Below are positions 32,134 through 41,550 of a stretch of DNA of 64,000 nt, piece after piece. Under the pieces are notes generated by a model. The model saw nothing but the letters and a program-made list of their open reading frames with translations. It was not told where the DNA came from and ran no database searches. This DNA is from Lachnospiraceae bacterium P6A3. GTDB taxonomy: Bacteria > Bacillota > Clostridia > Lachnospirales > Lachnospiraceae. The translations under genes were made by a program, and so were the position numbers. Numbering within the stretch: position 1 is the first letter of the stretch; each line of letters opens with the position of its first letter. The DNA lies in assembly GCA_000702085.1 (NCBI GenBank), contig KL370861.1, positions 64,911 to 128,910 of the forward strand. The letters are read 5' to 3'.

Positions 32134-33887
32134 ATGAACTGTGCCTTAAGATCGTCTGTCATGACTGCGGGATCCTGAGATAATCTCTCGATAATGTCAT
32201 CGTAATCGGAGTCGCCCGCAAATTCGGAATCTCTGTAGATCATGCCGACCTGTGCAACGCCTGCAGCCCATGAAGTATCATAATCCATCTCTTCGGTGAA
32301 CATAGAAGTGGTTACGGGATAGGTTCTGAGTTCGCTTCTGTCGCCGTCGGGCTCTTTGTATCTGATGTTGAGTACGCAGTATTCGTCCGTACCTGAGATG
32401 CTTGTTTCCTCATCGCTTCCGTATCTTGACTCTACTTCGGGTACGTCGTAGTCGGAACCGACGGGTACTATCTCGTAAAGGATGGTGACGGTCTGGCCGG
32501 AACCTACTTCGCCGCCGTCTTTGGTATCATCAGAGAAATCCTCTGCGGACATCTGACGATTTTCGTATCCGATAATTCTGTAAGCTGCTACGGTCTCGGG
32601 ATTGAACTCAACCTGGAACTTTGTGTCCTTGGCTACGGTGTAAAGGGTTGACCAGATTTCATTACTGAGGGCTTTTTCTGCTTCTGCGGTGCAGTCGATG
32701 TAGAAGTAGTTGCCGTTTCCGTGATCTGCAAGAGCTTCCATCTTGTCATCTTTATAGTTACCTTCTCCGAATCCGAGGCAGGAGAGGAATACGCCGGTTT
32801 CTTTCTTTTCTTCGATGAGTTCGATAAGACCTGCTTCAGATGAAGTTCCTACATTGAAATCACCGTCGGTACAAAGGATTACTCTGTTGTTTCCGCCCTT
32901 AATGAAGTACTTTTCCGCAATTTCATATGCCGATATGATACCGCCTGCGCCGTTGGTGCTTCCGCCTGCTTCGAGGGAATTGATCGCCTCTTTTATCTCT
33001 TTGTGCTGATCTCCGGTAAGGCCTTCCGCCACTACGGTTGATGAGCCCGCATAGGTTACGATGGAGACTCTGTCATTTTCGGTAAGGTTCTTCTGAAGAG
33101 TTTTGAGGGCTTCCTGTGCAAGGGGAAGACCGTTGTTCCAGAACATGGATCCTGAGGTATCGACTAAGAATACGATGTTGCTTCCGCCGGAGATATCAAC
33201 TTCCTCTGCTCTTACGCCTACACGGTAGAGTAGAGTGTCTTCGTTCCAGGGGCAGGGGACTATGGTCTGACTTACGGAAAATTTCTCACCGTCCTCCGCT
33301 TCGGGATAGGTGTAGTCGAAGTAATTGATCATTTCCTCAATTCTGAGTGCATCGGGATCGAGTCCGCCGTATCCGTAGTACTCATCTTCATGTTTATAGA
33401 AATCGTATGCCTGATAAACGGTACGTCTGAAGTTTGAATAGGTTGCTGTATCAACGTCTGCTCCGAAGGTGGAGAATCTGTTGGCTGATGTGTTTACAAA
33501 GCCTGACTCCGAAATACTGTTGTATCCTTCGGTATTCCAGGGAAGATCTGAATCTATGGGAGTTACGGGTACTCCAATTGTAGTGCTTGTTGCGGCATAT
33601 GATGCATCTTCATCACAACAAGCCTCAGTCATTACCATGCCTCCGTTGGTAGCATAGTTAATGCCACCGCCGCTGAATAATCCGTAGCTGTCATCCAGAC
33701 CGTCGTATCTTCTTCCTACGTGTCTGATTCTGTCTGCGATTTCTTCTTCGGTATAGGTGGTGGCAGTAGGATCGGGGTCTGCATCAGGACCATCCGCTAC
33801 CTGACCGCATGCGGTGAGCATCATTAAACCTGCGATAAAAAGACTGATGTAGGACTTTGCGTATTTTCCGAATATATTTCTTCTCAT
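32100..33887 (-). CDS. YfbK-type von Willebrand factor A lipoprotein
   Basis: A 595-residue lipoprotein. Signal peptide with lipobox LTAC near residue 21. An N-terminal YfbK-type region (SFVN-like TSANRFSTFGADVDTATYSN) precedes a vWA domain with intact MIDAS DTSGSM and TDGDFNVG, then a C-terminal YfbK-type domain. Likely binds a protein or cell-wall ligand outside the membrane. ATG 33887 is used because GGAGG lies 9 nt upstream; the longer frame to 33965 has no signal at its N-terminus. The SD is buried in a 19-bp hairpin. It converges with the amidase gene and overlaps it by 34 nt. Confidence 0.85.
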   Translation of the reverse strand: MRRNIFGKYAKSYISLFIAGLMMLTACGQVADGPDADPDPTATTYTEEEIADRIRHVGRRYDGLDDSYGLFSGGGINYATNGGMVMTEACCDEDASYAATSTTIGVPVTPIDSDLPWNTEGYNSISESGFVNTSANRFSTFGADVDTATYSNFRRTVYQAYDFYKHEDEYYGYGGLDPDALRIEEMINYFDYTYPEAEDGEKFSVSQTIVPCPWNEDTLLYRVGVRAEEVDISGGSNIVFLVDTSGSMFWNNGLPLAQEALKTLQKNLTENDRVSIVTYAGSSTVVAEGLTGDQHKEIKEAINSLEAGGSTNGAGGIISAYEIAEKYFIKGGNNRVILCTDGDFNVGTSSEAGLIELIEEKKETGVFLSCLGFGEGNYKDDKMEALADHGNGNYFYIDCTAEAEKALSNEIWSTLYTVAKDTKFQVEFNPETVAAYRIIGYENRQMSAEDFSDDTKDGGEVGSGQTVTILYEIVPVGSDYDVPEVESRYGSDEETSISGTDEYCVLNIRYKEPDGDRSELRTYPVTTSMFTEEMDYDTSWAAGVAQVGMIYRDSEFAGDSDYDDIIERLSQDPAVMTDDLKAQFIYIVGMLEEMD

Positions 33888-33896
33888 AATAAAAAT

Positions 33897-33947
33897 CCTC
33901 CGTCGTATAGAACAGTTTTTTTGCCTTCCTGTCCTATATGACGGAGG
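33897..33947 (-). promoter_or_regulatory. 19-bp leader hairpin enclosing the vWA gene SD
   Basis: On the minus strand the 5' arm (33947-33929, starting CCTCCGTC) pairs with the 3' arm (33915-33897, ending GACGGAGG) over 19 positions with one A-C mismatch and one G-U pair; the loop is 13 nt. The last five bases of the 3' arm are the SD GGAGG. The hairpin is followed by ATTTTTATT, so it could also act as a terminator. Confidence 0.75.
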
Positions 33948-33989
33948 GTTATACCGTAAGGTCACAAAATTTTATAATAAATTCTATAT

Positions 33990-34007
33990 GCCGGAAGAGG
34001 CTCCGGC
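33990..34007 (-). terminator. weak hairpin after the diguanylate cyclase
   Basis: GCCGGA/TCCGGC with a 6-nt loop immediately after the cyclase stop codon; no good T run. Confidence 0.35.
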
Positions 34008-34009
34008 TG

Positions 34010-35191
34010 TTATCTTATCTCTTCCGAGCCTTTAAGGGCTTTCTTGCGTGCATGCATCTTTTGGTCCGCCCTGTTGAATACATCATCATAGCTGTTATCC
34101 GAACCGGGTTTATAAATATCAATTCCGCTGGCTATGACTATTCCGTTTTCTTCTTTATTTTTGGAAATCAGGTCTTCAAAGGTCTGCTCCAGATTACCCG
34201 CATGCTCCAGTTCTTCTCCTTCTATGATCGCAACAAATTCGTCTCCGCCGATTCTGAACACGGGACTGTGCTTGAACTGCTCGCAGATTATATGGCTGGC
34301 ATCTTTGAGATACTTGTCGCCCGCATTGAGTCCGAAGGTGTCGTTTACCTTCTTAAGATCGTTTACGTCAAATACCGCGATACCGAAGGGGGTCATGATT
34401 CCTTCCTTGATGAGAGGATTCATGGAAGCTTTCATTTCCATGTATGCTGTTTTGTTACGGACATTGGTAAGAGGATCCTTGTAGGCTTTTTCTTTGACGC
34501 TTCCCAGCTCTGTGTCCATGTCACTTCTCTGGTCCATTATTACAAATGAGTGGATCATACATGTGGCCAGGAGACATCCCACTGCATAGAAGGGCATGAG
34601 AGGGTACCGATTCTGAAGGATTATAAATACCGTCATCATGATTCCCGAATAACCTATCGCACGATTGTGGAGCTTTTCTTTGTGACCGATTTCTTTTCCC
34701 AGGGAAAAATAAAGAGGGTATATGGTGATGAGCCCGAAGAGCAGAGTCTGGAGTCCGAGAATTGAATATCTTGCGATGCCCGGAACGTATTCGCCGTCTT
34801 GTTCGAATTTGAACATTACGGGATAGAAGAAATTTACGACCAGGATCGCAATCTGCAGTATAAATATTCCGCCGCCCGCAAACTTTAAGATCTTGTTGAA
34901 TACATTAACCCTGTTCAGGTAAGTGATGATGAATCTCATCCAGAGAAGGACCGTTAATGACATGGAGAAAAAGAATGCCATTGTGACGACATATGTAAGA
35001 GGGAGGATTCCGGATTCATAGGAAAAACCCCATGAAAGATCGAAAACGTAATAGAGGATTACGCTCAGAAGAAACGCCCTGTACCTCGACCTGGACGGAG
35101 TGGCGGTGGAGCGTCTGCTTTTTTTCATTGCCTCGAAATTGATGATCAGATGAATAACAAGAGCAAGAATTCCTATACTGGAATAGTACAT
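34010..35191 (-). CDS. membrane diguanylate cyclase
   Basis: A 393-residue protein with about six TM segments (residues 1-215) and a cytoplasmic GGDEF domain (about 230-390). The active site FRIGGDEFVAII is intact and DPLTNVRNKTAY starts the domain, so c-di-GMP synthesis is expected. The SD is a run of nine G residues ending 8 nt before the ATG. It is upstream of, and co-directional with, the vWA lipoprotein gene, separated by 122 nt. Confidence 0.88.
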   Translation of the reverse strand: MYYSSIGILALVIHLIINFEAMKKSRRSTATPSRSRYRAFLLSVILYYVFDLSWGFSYESGILPLTYVVTMAFFFSMSLTVLLWMRFIITYLNRVNVFNKILKFAGGGIFILQIAILVVNFFYPVMFKFEQDGEYVPGIARYSILGLQTLLFGLITIYPLYFSLGKEIGHKEKLHNRAIGYSGIMMTVFIILQNRYPLMPFYAVGCLLATCMIHSFVIMDQRSDMDTELGSVKEKAYKDPLTNVRNKTAYMEMKASMNPLIKEGIMTPFGIAVFDVNDLKKVNDTFGLNAGDKYLKDASHIICEQFKHSPVFRIGGDEFVAIIEGEELEHAGNLEQTFEDLISKNKEENGIVIASGIDIYKPGSDNSYDDVFNRADQKMHARKKALKGSEEIR

Positions 35192-35199
35192 ATTCTAAT

Positions 35200-35208
35200 C
35201 CCCCCCCC
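35200..35208 (-). repeat. G9 homopolymer forming the SD of the diguanylate cyclase
   Basis: Nine consecutive G on the minus strand, then ATTAGAAT, then ATG. Slippage in this tract would alter the leader and SD. Confidence 0.7.
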
Positions 35209-35329
35209 GGGAACATTGAACGGAAATTCAATATCCTGCCTCATTTATAACGAACATTATATAGATATTATACCGCAAATACGCGGTTTTGGCGAAAAAA
35301 ATACGGTTTAGGGGCCCTCCGGAAATATG

Positions 35330-35367
35330 TTGACAACTCGATATATGAATGATATCATAATGATATC
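35330..35367 (+). promoter_or_regulatory. SPFH operon promoter and palindromic operator
   Basis: TTGACA (35330-35335), 17-nt spacer, TATCAT (35353-35358). The palindrome GATATCATAATGATATC (35351-35367) covers the -10 and is a good candidate site for the ribbon-helix-helix protein encoded in the same operon. Confidence 0.75.
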
Positions 35368-35388
35368 AAATTAAAGGAGGACTCAACA

Positions 35389-36417
35389 ATGAGTAACACT
35401 AATAACAATGTTCAGGAAAAATTCATTACGGGTCATAAGACCGGAGGACTTGTTCTTTTCCTCGTAATTGCACTTTATATAGCTGCGATCCCCGTGGCGA
35501 TTGCCTGCGGAGAGAGCGGACTTTGGCCCGTATCGGTTCTTGCGGTCATCTGGCTTTGCCTCGGATGGATCCTGCTTCTCGGTCTTAAAGTATTAAAGCC
35601 CAATGAGGCACTTGTACTTACACTTTTCGGTAAGTATGTGGGAACTCTCAAAGGTGACGGATTCTTCTTCGTAAATCCTTTCTGCACCGCATTCAACCCC
35701 GCAGCGGGCACCAAGCTGGGACAGAGCGGCGACGTTAAGGCAACCGCTTCACCCATTACCGTCAGTGCAAACGGAACCGCAGTTTCCACTGCTGAAATGT
35801 ACAACAAGAAGATCTCCCTTAAGGTCATGACTCTTTCCAACAGCAAACAGAAGGTTAACGATGTACTCGGTAATCCCGTAGAGGTAGCCGTTGCAGTTAT
35901 GTGGAGAGTAAAGGACACCGCAAAGGCCGTGTTCGAAGTTGATAACTTCAAAGAATATCTCTCCCTTCAGTGCGACACCGCAGTACGTAATGTCGTAAAG
36001 GTATATCCTTACGATGTAACCGATAATGTAGATACCACCGGCGACGGTGAGGCAGATGACGGAAGCCTCAGAGGATCCACCGAACTTGTTGCAAGCCGTA
36101 TCAAGGACGAGATCCAGAGCAAGGTGGAAAGTGCCGGACTTGAGATTGTGGATGCACGTATCACTTATCTTGCATATGCTCCCGAAATTGCGGCAGCAAT
36201 GCTTCAGAGACAGCAGGCTTCTGCTGTAGTCGATGCAAGAAAACTCATTGTCGATGGCGCTGTCGGAATGGTTGAACTTGCACTCGAGCGTCTTAATGAG
36301 AAGAACACCGTTGTGCTTGATGAAGAAAGAAAGGCAGCCATGGTTTCCAACCTGCTCGTTGTTCTCTGCGGTAACCATGACGCACAGCCCGTGGTTAACT
36401 CGGGCAGCCTGTATTAA
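35389..36417 (+). CDS. SPFH/band 7 domain protein
   Basis: A 342-residue membrane protein with two N-terminal TM segments (about 20-65) and an SPFH domain (about 70-300): LKPNEALVLTLFGKYVGTLKGDGFFFVNPF, then VEVAVAVMWRVKDTAKAVFEV and DARITYLAYAPEIAAAMLQRQQASAVVDARK. Flotillin-like proteins form membrane scaffolds. SD AAAGGAGG. The stop overlaps the start of the small DNA-binding gene that follows (TAATG). Confidence 0.88.
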   Translation: MSNTNNNVQEKFITGHKTGGLVLFLVIALYIAAIPVAIACGESGLWPVSVLAVIWLCLGWILLLGLKVLKPNEALVLTLFGKYVGTLKGDGFFFVNPFCTAFNPAAGTKLGQSGDVKATASPITVSANGTAVSTAEMYNKKISLKVMTLSNSKQKVNDVLGNPVEVAVAVMWRVKDTAKAVFEVDNFKEYLSLQCDTAVRNVVKVYPYDVTDNVDTTGDGEADDGSLRGSTELVASRIKDEIQSKVESAGLEIVDARITYLAYAPEIAAAMLQRQQASAVVDARKLIVDGAVGMVELALERLNEKNTVVLDEERKAAMVSNLLVVLCGNHDAQPVVNSGSLY

Positions 36418-36623
36418 TGGCAGAGAAAAAGCAAGTCCCTTTAAGGCTGTCGGAAAAGCTATACAACGATCTGGCCGCATGGGCCGAGGATGATTTCAGA
36501 TCGGTCAACGGTCAGATCGAGTACCTGTTATCGGAATGTGTAAAGCAGCGGAAAAAAGACGGAAAATACGTCGGTCAGCAGATCGATGCACCGCTTGATA
36601 TCAATCTTGAAGATATGAAGTAA
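36417..36623 (+). CDS. Arc-like ribbon-helix-helix protein
   Basis: A 68-residue Arc/MetJ-fold protein: KKQVPLRLSEKLYNDLAAWAEDDFRSVNGQIEYLL forms the beta strand and two helices. It overlaps the SPFH stop by one base. The pairing of an SPFH gene with an Arc-like gene recurs in clostridia and actinobacteria to my knowledge; it probably autoregulates through the palindrome at 35351-35367 (inference). Confidence 0.85.
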   Translation: MAEKKQVPLRLSEKLYNDLAAWAEDDFRSVNGQIEYLLSECVKQRKKDGKYVGQQIDAPLDINLEDMK

Positions 36624-36696
36624 ACATCCGGAGCCGGCAGCAACAGAGTTCATGACTGATCCATACAAGCACAACTGAAAATTTATACCGGCGCTG

Positions 36697-36730
36697 CAGG
36701 GGAACGGAGCTTTCCGTTCCCCTGTTTTTT
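36697..36730 (+). terminator. terminator of the SPFH operon
   Basis: CAGGGGAACGGA with TCCGTTCCCCTG (12 bp, 4-nt loop) then TTTTTT. The stretch from here to 36849 holds no gene, and no SD at standard spacing precedes the kinase start. Confidence 0.9.
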
Positions 36731-36849
36731 GTTGTCGGAAAAGGGCTGTTATTGTACAATAACGTATTAGAGGAATAAAGTGTTCTACAATAGTCATTTT
36801 TCTTTTACAGAATAAATTATCTTATGAGCAGGGGTTTAGTAATAAGACT

Positions 36850-39800
36850 ATGATGACTGTAGATAGTGTAATCGATGTATTGATGCTCCTCACAGCCATT
36901 ATCGGCATGCTGGGAAGCTTATACAGTTATATCGAGAAGCCCAATAAAGGCTGGCTGTTTCTTACGGGATACTATTTTGCAAGTTTCCTGAGCGGCTATT
37001 ATTGGATCACTTCGACTCTCGTCACCCACGTCGAACCGAAAGCTTCCGAATTTACCGCTCACTTCGGCTGGAACGTGGCGTATGTTGTCCTGCTCGTTGC
37101 GGTTTATGAGATGAAGAATCCCGCGACCAAGGGATTCATGCCTGTTATTTCCTTTATTCCCATTCCTTTAAATCTCATTCAGTTTTTCATCTACATTCAG
37201 TACGGCGGATGGTTTAACAATGTGTGGCAGGTTTCTTTTACCACGGTTGTTATGATCTACTGTCTGCAGTCCCTTCTCTATTACCATAACAACAAAAAAG
37301 GCGGAACTCCCTTCCCGTATTTCAACGGATTGGTGCTTACATTCTGTTTTGCGGAATATGTAACATGGACCGCCTCATGCTTTGACTGGCCGAGCAATGC
37401 CAAAAATCCGTATTACTATTTCTCGGTCATTTCTTATGTTGCTCAGATCTTCATGCCCTGGGGCATGAAAAAAGAGTACGAAGCCCGCGGCTTCAGAAAG
37501 AGCGACAATTCATCCTCCGAGATCAAGTTCCAGGCACTTCTTCAGGTGATCGTATCCTTTGTCGTGTTCGGCGGATGTATCGGAGGCTATTATCTTGCAC
37601 TCAGGATGAAAGAGGCACTTCCCTCGGGAATCGACAATTCCGATGCATATTCTCTTATTACCACCATGCTGTTTCTGGTATCTGTATTCCTCGGGGTACT
37701 GATACTGATAGTCATATTCTTCATCACCATCAGATACAGGGCCGAGAGCCGCGGTAGGTCGGATTCCATGGAGATCAAAGAGAGCGTCAGATTGAAGAGA
37801 AGTAAAGCCAATCTCTTCCTGACGCTTCTGGTCACTTTCTCCCTTATGACCTTTGCGGTTATATACAATTCCAAGCTTTTCTTCAAAACCTATGCTTCCG
37901 GCGTATACAGTTCCGGAGAGGATAAAACCAAGAATATATCAACGGAGCTGGATAATTATCTGACCCTTGCAATGTCCACTCTGAACGTTGCGGCAGAGAC
38001 CGTTGACTATATGCTGGCAACCGGAAGAACGGGTGATGAGATATGTGATTACATCTACGATCAGACTCAGAGACAGTTTGAAAATTTCGATGAGAACTTC
38101 ACGGGGCTTTATGCGGTTGTGGATGCACAGTACATGGACGGCGACGGCTGGGTTCCTCCCGCGGATTACAGGCCTATGACCAGAGACTGGTATAAAGAGG
38201 CCGTTGCGGGTAACGGAAACATAGTTATCGTATCTCCTTATGTTGATGCGCAGACGGGATCCGTTGTTATCACGGTATGTAAAAAACTGAAAGAAAAATC
38301 TTATGACGGCAACGGTAATGTATATGACAACGTTGTTGCTCTTGATGTGATCGCAAATCATATTCAGGAGCTGACGGAGACTGCGGACATCGGTGGTCAC
38401 GGTTATGCTATGATCGTCAATTCCGAAGGCTTTATCGTCGCCCACCAGAATCTGGCCTTCCGCGGACATATGGCCGATGACATATACGGCGAGGAATTTT
38501 TGGAATCGATCAAGGAAGAGGATGAAACGACTCTCGATCTGTTTGTGGGAGATGAGGAGTATACCTTCTTTACGAGCCGCGTAATGGATCAGTGGTACGT
38601 TGTCATGGCGGTCAAAAATTCAGATCTCCTTGATGAAGCATATTCACAGGTCACCGTAAACGTAATGGTTTCGCTGACCATATTCGTACTTATATCGATT
38701 TTCTATTACCTGGGTTACAGAAACGAACAGGCCTACGGCAAGAAGGTCGAAGAGATGAGCTTCAACAGACAGAAGCAGGAATATGAGGCTCAGGTGCTCC
38801 GTCTGGAAAAGAAATCCGCCGATGCGGCAAACAAAGCAAAGAGCAGCTTCCTGGCCGATATGTCGCATGAGATCAGGACTCCCATTAATGCGATACTCGG
38901 TATGAACGAGATGATCATACGAGAGGCGGAAAGCCCGAACATACGGGAATACGCCGGCAATATCAAAAACTCCGGAAGAAACCTTCTGCAGCTTATCAAT
39001 TCGATACTTGATTTCTCCAAGATCGAAGACGGTAAGATGGAGATCGTGCCCGTAAGATACAGCCTGAGATCTCTTATCACCTATCTGGTTAATTCCATCC
39101 AGGAAAGAGCCGATTCAAAGAACCTTCAGTTCATAGTGAAAGTGGATCCGAACCTGCCCTGTGAGATGAATGGAGACGACGCACGTATCAATCAGGTCAT
39201 ACTTAACCTTCTGACCAATGCGGTTAAGTACACTCCCGAAGGCAGCGTCACTCTTACGATTCAGGAAAAAGAAAGAACGGAAGACAAGGTGCTTCTCCAT
39301 GTATCCGTTGCCGATACCGGAATAGGCATCAAAGACAGCGATATGGGAAAGCTTTTCGAATCCTTCGAGCGTCTTGATGTTGTCCGCAACCGTACCATCG
39401 AAGGAACGGGACTCGGAATGTCCATCACTACCAGACTTCTCGACCTTATGGACAGCGGTCTTAATGTTCAGAGTAAGTACGGTGAAGGCTCGGTGTTTTC
39501 TTTTGACCTGTGGCAGAAGATAGAAAATGCCCAGCCCATGGGTGAATACAGAATGGGAAGAGTCGATGATGATTCCCATGTATATACCGAATCGTTCCAT
39601 GCTCCCGATGCACACATCCTTCTGGTTGACGATACTCACATGAATATTCTTGTAGTCATTAACCTGCTGAAAAAGACGGATGTTAAGATAGATACCGCAG
39701 AAAGCGGAGAGGCTGCCATCGGACTTGCAGCGAGAAATAAGTACGATGTAATCCTTCTTGATCAGCGTATGCCCGGAATGGACGGAACCGAGACCCTTAA

Positions 39801-40524
39801 GGGTATCAGGGAGCTTACGAATAAACTCAATTTGGAAACTCCCGTCATCTGTCTTACCGCGGATGCTATCAGAGGTGCCAAGGAAAGATATCTTGCGCAG
39901 GGCTTCAATGATTATCTGACAAAGCCTGTTGAGGGCAGGACTCTTGAGCAGATGCTTATGAATTATCTGCCTCCCGAAAAGGTAACAAAGGGGAAGGGAC
40001 AGGCACCCGCACCCGAAGCTCCCCAGGTGAGAATTGAGAGCGTCACAGAGAGTGCTCCCGTACCTGCCGGAGATATTATCGAGGAACTGGTAAAAGCGGG
40101 ATTTGATACCGAAAAAGCAATGGTATTTACTCATAACGACATAGATTTCTATCGCACTATCCTTACCGTATTTGCTTCGGAATATGATGAGAGATATGTG
40201 AAACTGAGCGAATACTACAGAGATAAAAAGTGGAAAGATTATTCGATCCTGATCCATGCCATCAAGAGTAATGCCACAACCATCGGTGCCATGAAGCTGG
40301 CCGAGGTGGCCGCACTTATGGAGCAGGCTACGAAGAACGAGGAAGAAGATAAGATCAATAACGAGCACGAAAATGCTCTTGCCCAGTATTCGGACGCGGC
40401 ACTGATAGTCAAGAGAGTGCTGGGAATTACCGGAGGTGTGGGACTTGGCGATTCGGACATTATGGAATTTGCTCCGAACAATGAACCCGAGATATTTGAA
40501 TTCGAACCGGAAGGACCCAAATAA
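36850..40524 (+). CDS. hybrid sensor histidine kinase with REC and Hpt domains
   Basis: A 1224-residue sensor kinase. Residues 1-310 hold about eight TM segments; a second membrane pair (about 320-345 and 610-630) flanks an extracytoplasmic dCache-type domain (VPPADYRPMTRDWYKEAV). A coiled coil leads to HisKA (ADMSHEIRTPINAILGM), HATPase (NLLTNAVKYT, DTGIGI, GTGLGMSI), a receiver domain (VILLDQRMPGMDG) and a C-terminal Hpt domain (IHAIKSNATTIGA). All phosphotransfer residues are present, giving a full intramolecular relay. No response-regulator gene is adjacent. The ATG has no obvious SD. The stop abuts the AraC stop on the opposite strand. Confidence 0.92.
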   Translation: MMTVDSVIDVLMLLTAIIGMLGSLYSYIEKPNKGWLFLTGYYFASFLSGYYWITSTLVTHVEPKASEFTAHFGWNVAYVVLLVAVYEMKNPATKGFMPVISFIPIPLNLIQFFIYIQYGGWFNNVWQVSFTTVVMIYCLQSLLYYHNNKKGGTPFPYFNGLVLTFCFAEYVTWTASCFDWPSNAKNPYYYFSVISYVAQIFMPWGMKKEYEARGFRKSDNSSSEIKFQALLQVIVSFVVFGGCIGGYYLALRMKEALPSGIDNSDAYSLITTMLFLVSVFLGVLILIVIFFITIRYRAESRGRSDSMEIKESVRLKRSKANLFLTLLVTFSLMTFAVIYNSKLFFKTYASGVYSSGEDKTKNISTELDNYLTLAMSTLNVAAETVDYMLATGRTGDEICDYIYDQTQRQFENFDENFTGLYAVVDAQYMDGDGWVPPADYRPMTRDWYKEAVAGNGNIVIVSPYVDAQTGSVVITVCKKLKEKSYDGNGNVYDNVVALDVIANHIQELTETADIGGHGYAMIVNSEGFIVAHQNLAFRGHMADDIYGEEFLESIKEEDETTLDLFVGDEEYTFFTSRVMDQWYVVMAVKNSDLLDEAYSQVTVNVMVSLTIFVLISIFYYLGYRNEQAYGKKVEEMSFNRQKQEYEAQVLRLEKKSADAANKAKSSFLADMSHEIRTPINAILGMNEMIIREAESPNIREYAGNIKNSGRNLLQLINSILDFSKIEDGKMEIVPVRYSLRSLITYLVNSIQERADSKNLQFIVKVDPNLPCEMNGDDARINQVILNLLTNAVKYTPEGSVTLTIQEKERTEDKVLLHVSVADTGIGIKDSDMGKLFESFERLDVVRNRTIEGTGLGMSITTRLLDLMDSGLNVQSKYGEGSVFSFDLWQKIENAQPMGEYRMGRVDDDSHVYTESFHAPDAHILLVDDTHMNILVVINLLKKTDVKIDTAESGEAAIGLAARNKYDVILLDQRMPGMDGTETLKGIRELTNKLNLETPVICLTADAIRGAKERYLAQGFNDYLTKPVEGRTLEQMLMNYLPPEKVTKGKGQAPAPEAPQVRIESVTESAPVPAGDIIEELVKAGFDTEKAMVFTHNDIDFYRTILTVFASEYDERYVKLSEYYRDKKWKDYSILIHAIKSNATTIGAMKLAEVAALMEQATKNEEEDKINNEHENALAQYSDAALIVKRVLGITGGVGLGDSDIMEFAPNNEPEIFEFEPEGPK

Positions 40525-41394
40525 TCATTCTTTATCGCGGTATTTTTTCGGTGTCACTCCGTATTCTTTTTTGAAACATCTGATCATGTGACTTGTGTCC
40601 GAAAAGCCGGTTTCCTGGCTTATGGTGTTAAGGTCGTCCGAGGTATCCTTCAGGAGCCGGGCGACCTTTCTTACTCTTATGAGTTCAATATATTTCCTAC
40701 ACGGTCTTCCGAACATCGTGATGAATTTCTTGGAAAAACCCGAATAACTTAAATTACATATCTTTGCCAGTTCCTCGACTCTGAGTTCTTCGGAGATGTT
40801 TTCGTCTATGTAGGCGGGGAGGGCTTCGACGGAAAGACCGCCTGTCACCTTTGTTTCAAGGCTTTCGAGAGAAAGACCTTCTTTTTGCCATATCCTGATT
40901 ATATCCGTAAGTATGATGTGAACCGCGGCACTGATTGTCGATATGTATCCGGAATCCTGCGTCTGCATTTCTTCCATGGCGAGGTTCATCATATAGCGGA
41001 TATTTGTTTTGCGGACCATCGATACGGGGAAGTGAGCACGGACTTTTTTTTCCGTAACCGCCATTTTAAACAGAGCGAGCTCGGTCCATTTCATACCCTT
41101 TCCCGTCTGCTGTTCGTACTGATTGCCCGGTTTGAATTTTATTCCGTAGTACTGCGCATTTTCGCTGACAATCTTAAGGGAGTGCATAACCGAAGGGAGA
41201 AGTACAATGACTTCGCCCGCTTTTGCGGTGATCGTAGAATTGCCTATCTGCATCTCCATTTCACCTTTTATCATCAGCAGGATTTCCATGAAATAGTGCC
41301 AGTGCAAGCCTATTTCATAGCCTTCCGTGTAATTCCCGGTAAAGCACTCATATCTGTGGTCCAGCACGTCCGAATATTCGAATTTGTCAGTCAT
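40525..41394 (-). CDS. AraC-family regulator with cupin domain
   Basis: A 289-residue regulator: an N-terminal cupin-like sensing domain (ITAKAGEVIVLLPSVMHSL) and a C-terminal double helix-turn-helix ending GFSDTSHMIRCFKKEYGVTPKKYRDK. It is divergent from the SDR/DXS-like operon and presumably controls it in response to a small molecule such as a sugar. GGAG lies 11 nt before the ATG. Its TGA directly abuts the TAA of the kinase gene on the other strand, with no base between. Confidence 0.9.
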   Translation of the reverse strand: MTDKFEYSDVLDHRYECFTGNYTEGYEIGLHWHYFMEILLMIKGEMEMQIGNSTITAKAGEVIVLLPSVMHSLKIVSENAQYYGIKFKPGNQYEQQTGKGMKWTELALFKMAVTEKKVRAHFPVSMVRKTNIRYMMNLAMEEMQTQDSGYISTISAAVHIILTDIIRIWQKEGLSLESLETKVTGGLSVEALPAYIDENISEELRVEELAKICNLSYSGFSKKFITMFGRPCRKYIELIRVRKVARLLKDTSDDLNTISQETGFSDTSHMIRCFKKEYGVTPKKYRDKE

Positions 41395-41452
41395 GGTGCG
41401 GTTTTCTCCGATTTTTTTGAAGTGTTGTTTTATTTTATAAAAAGTAATGATT

Positions 41453-41469
41453 TGTTCTATTTTTGAACA
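41453..41469. promoter_or_regulatory. possible operator in the AraC/SDR divergent region
   Basis: TGTTC-N7-GAACA inverted repeat in the 156-bp divergent intergenic region; a candidate regulator site only. Confidence 0.3.
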
Positions 41470-41550
41470 GCCTCATTATATCATATGCGTTTTTTATCAT
41501 GCTAATTTATTGGCATAATATTCCTGCGTTGGCAAAAGGAGGAAACAAAT

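Noticed and set aside
39115-40368. Long minus-strand ORF opposite the hybrid kinase
   Set aside because: It has no SD or recognisable domain and mirrors the codon pattern of the kinase gene.
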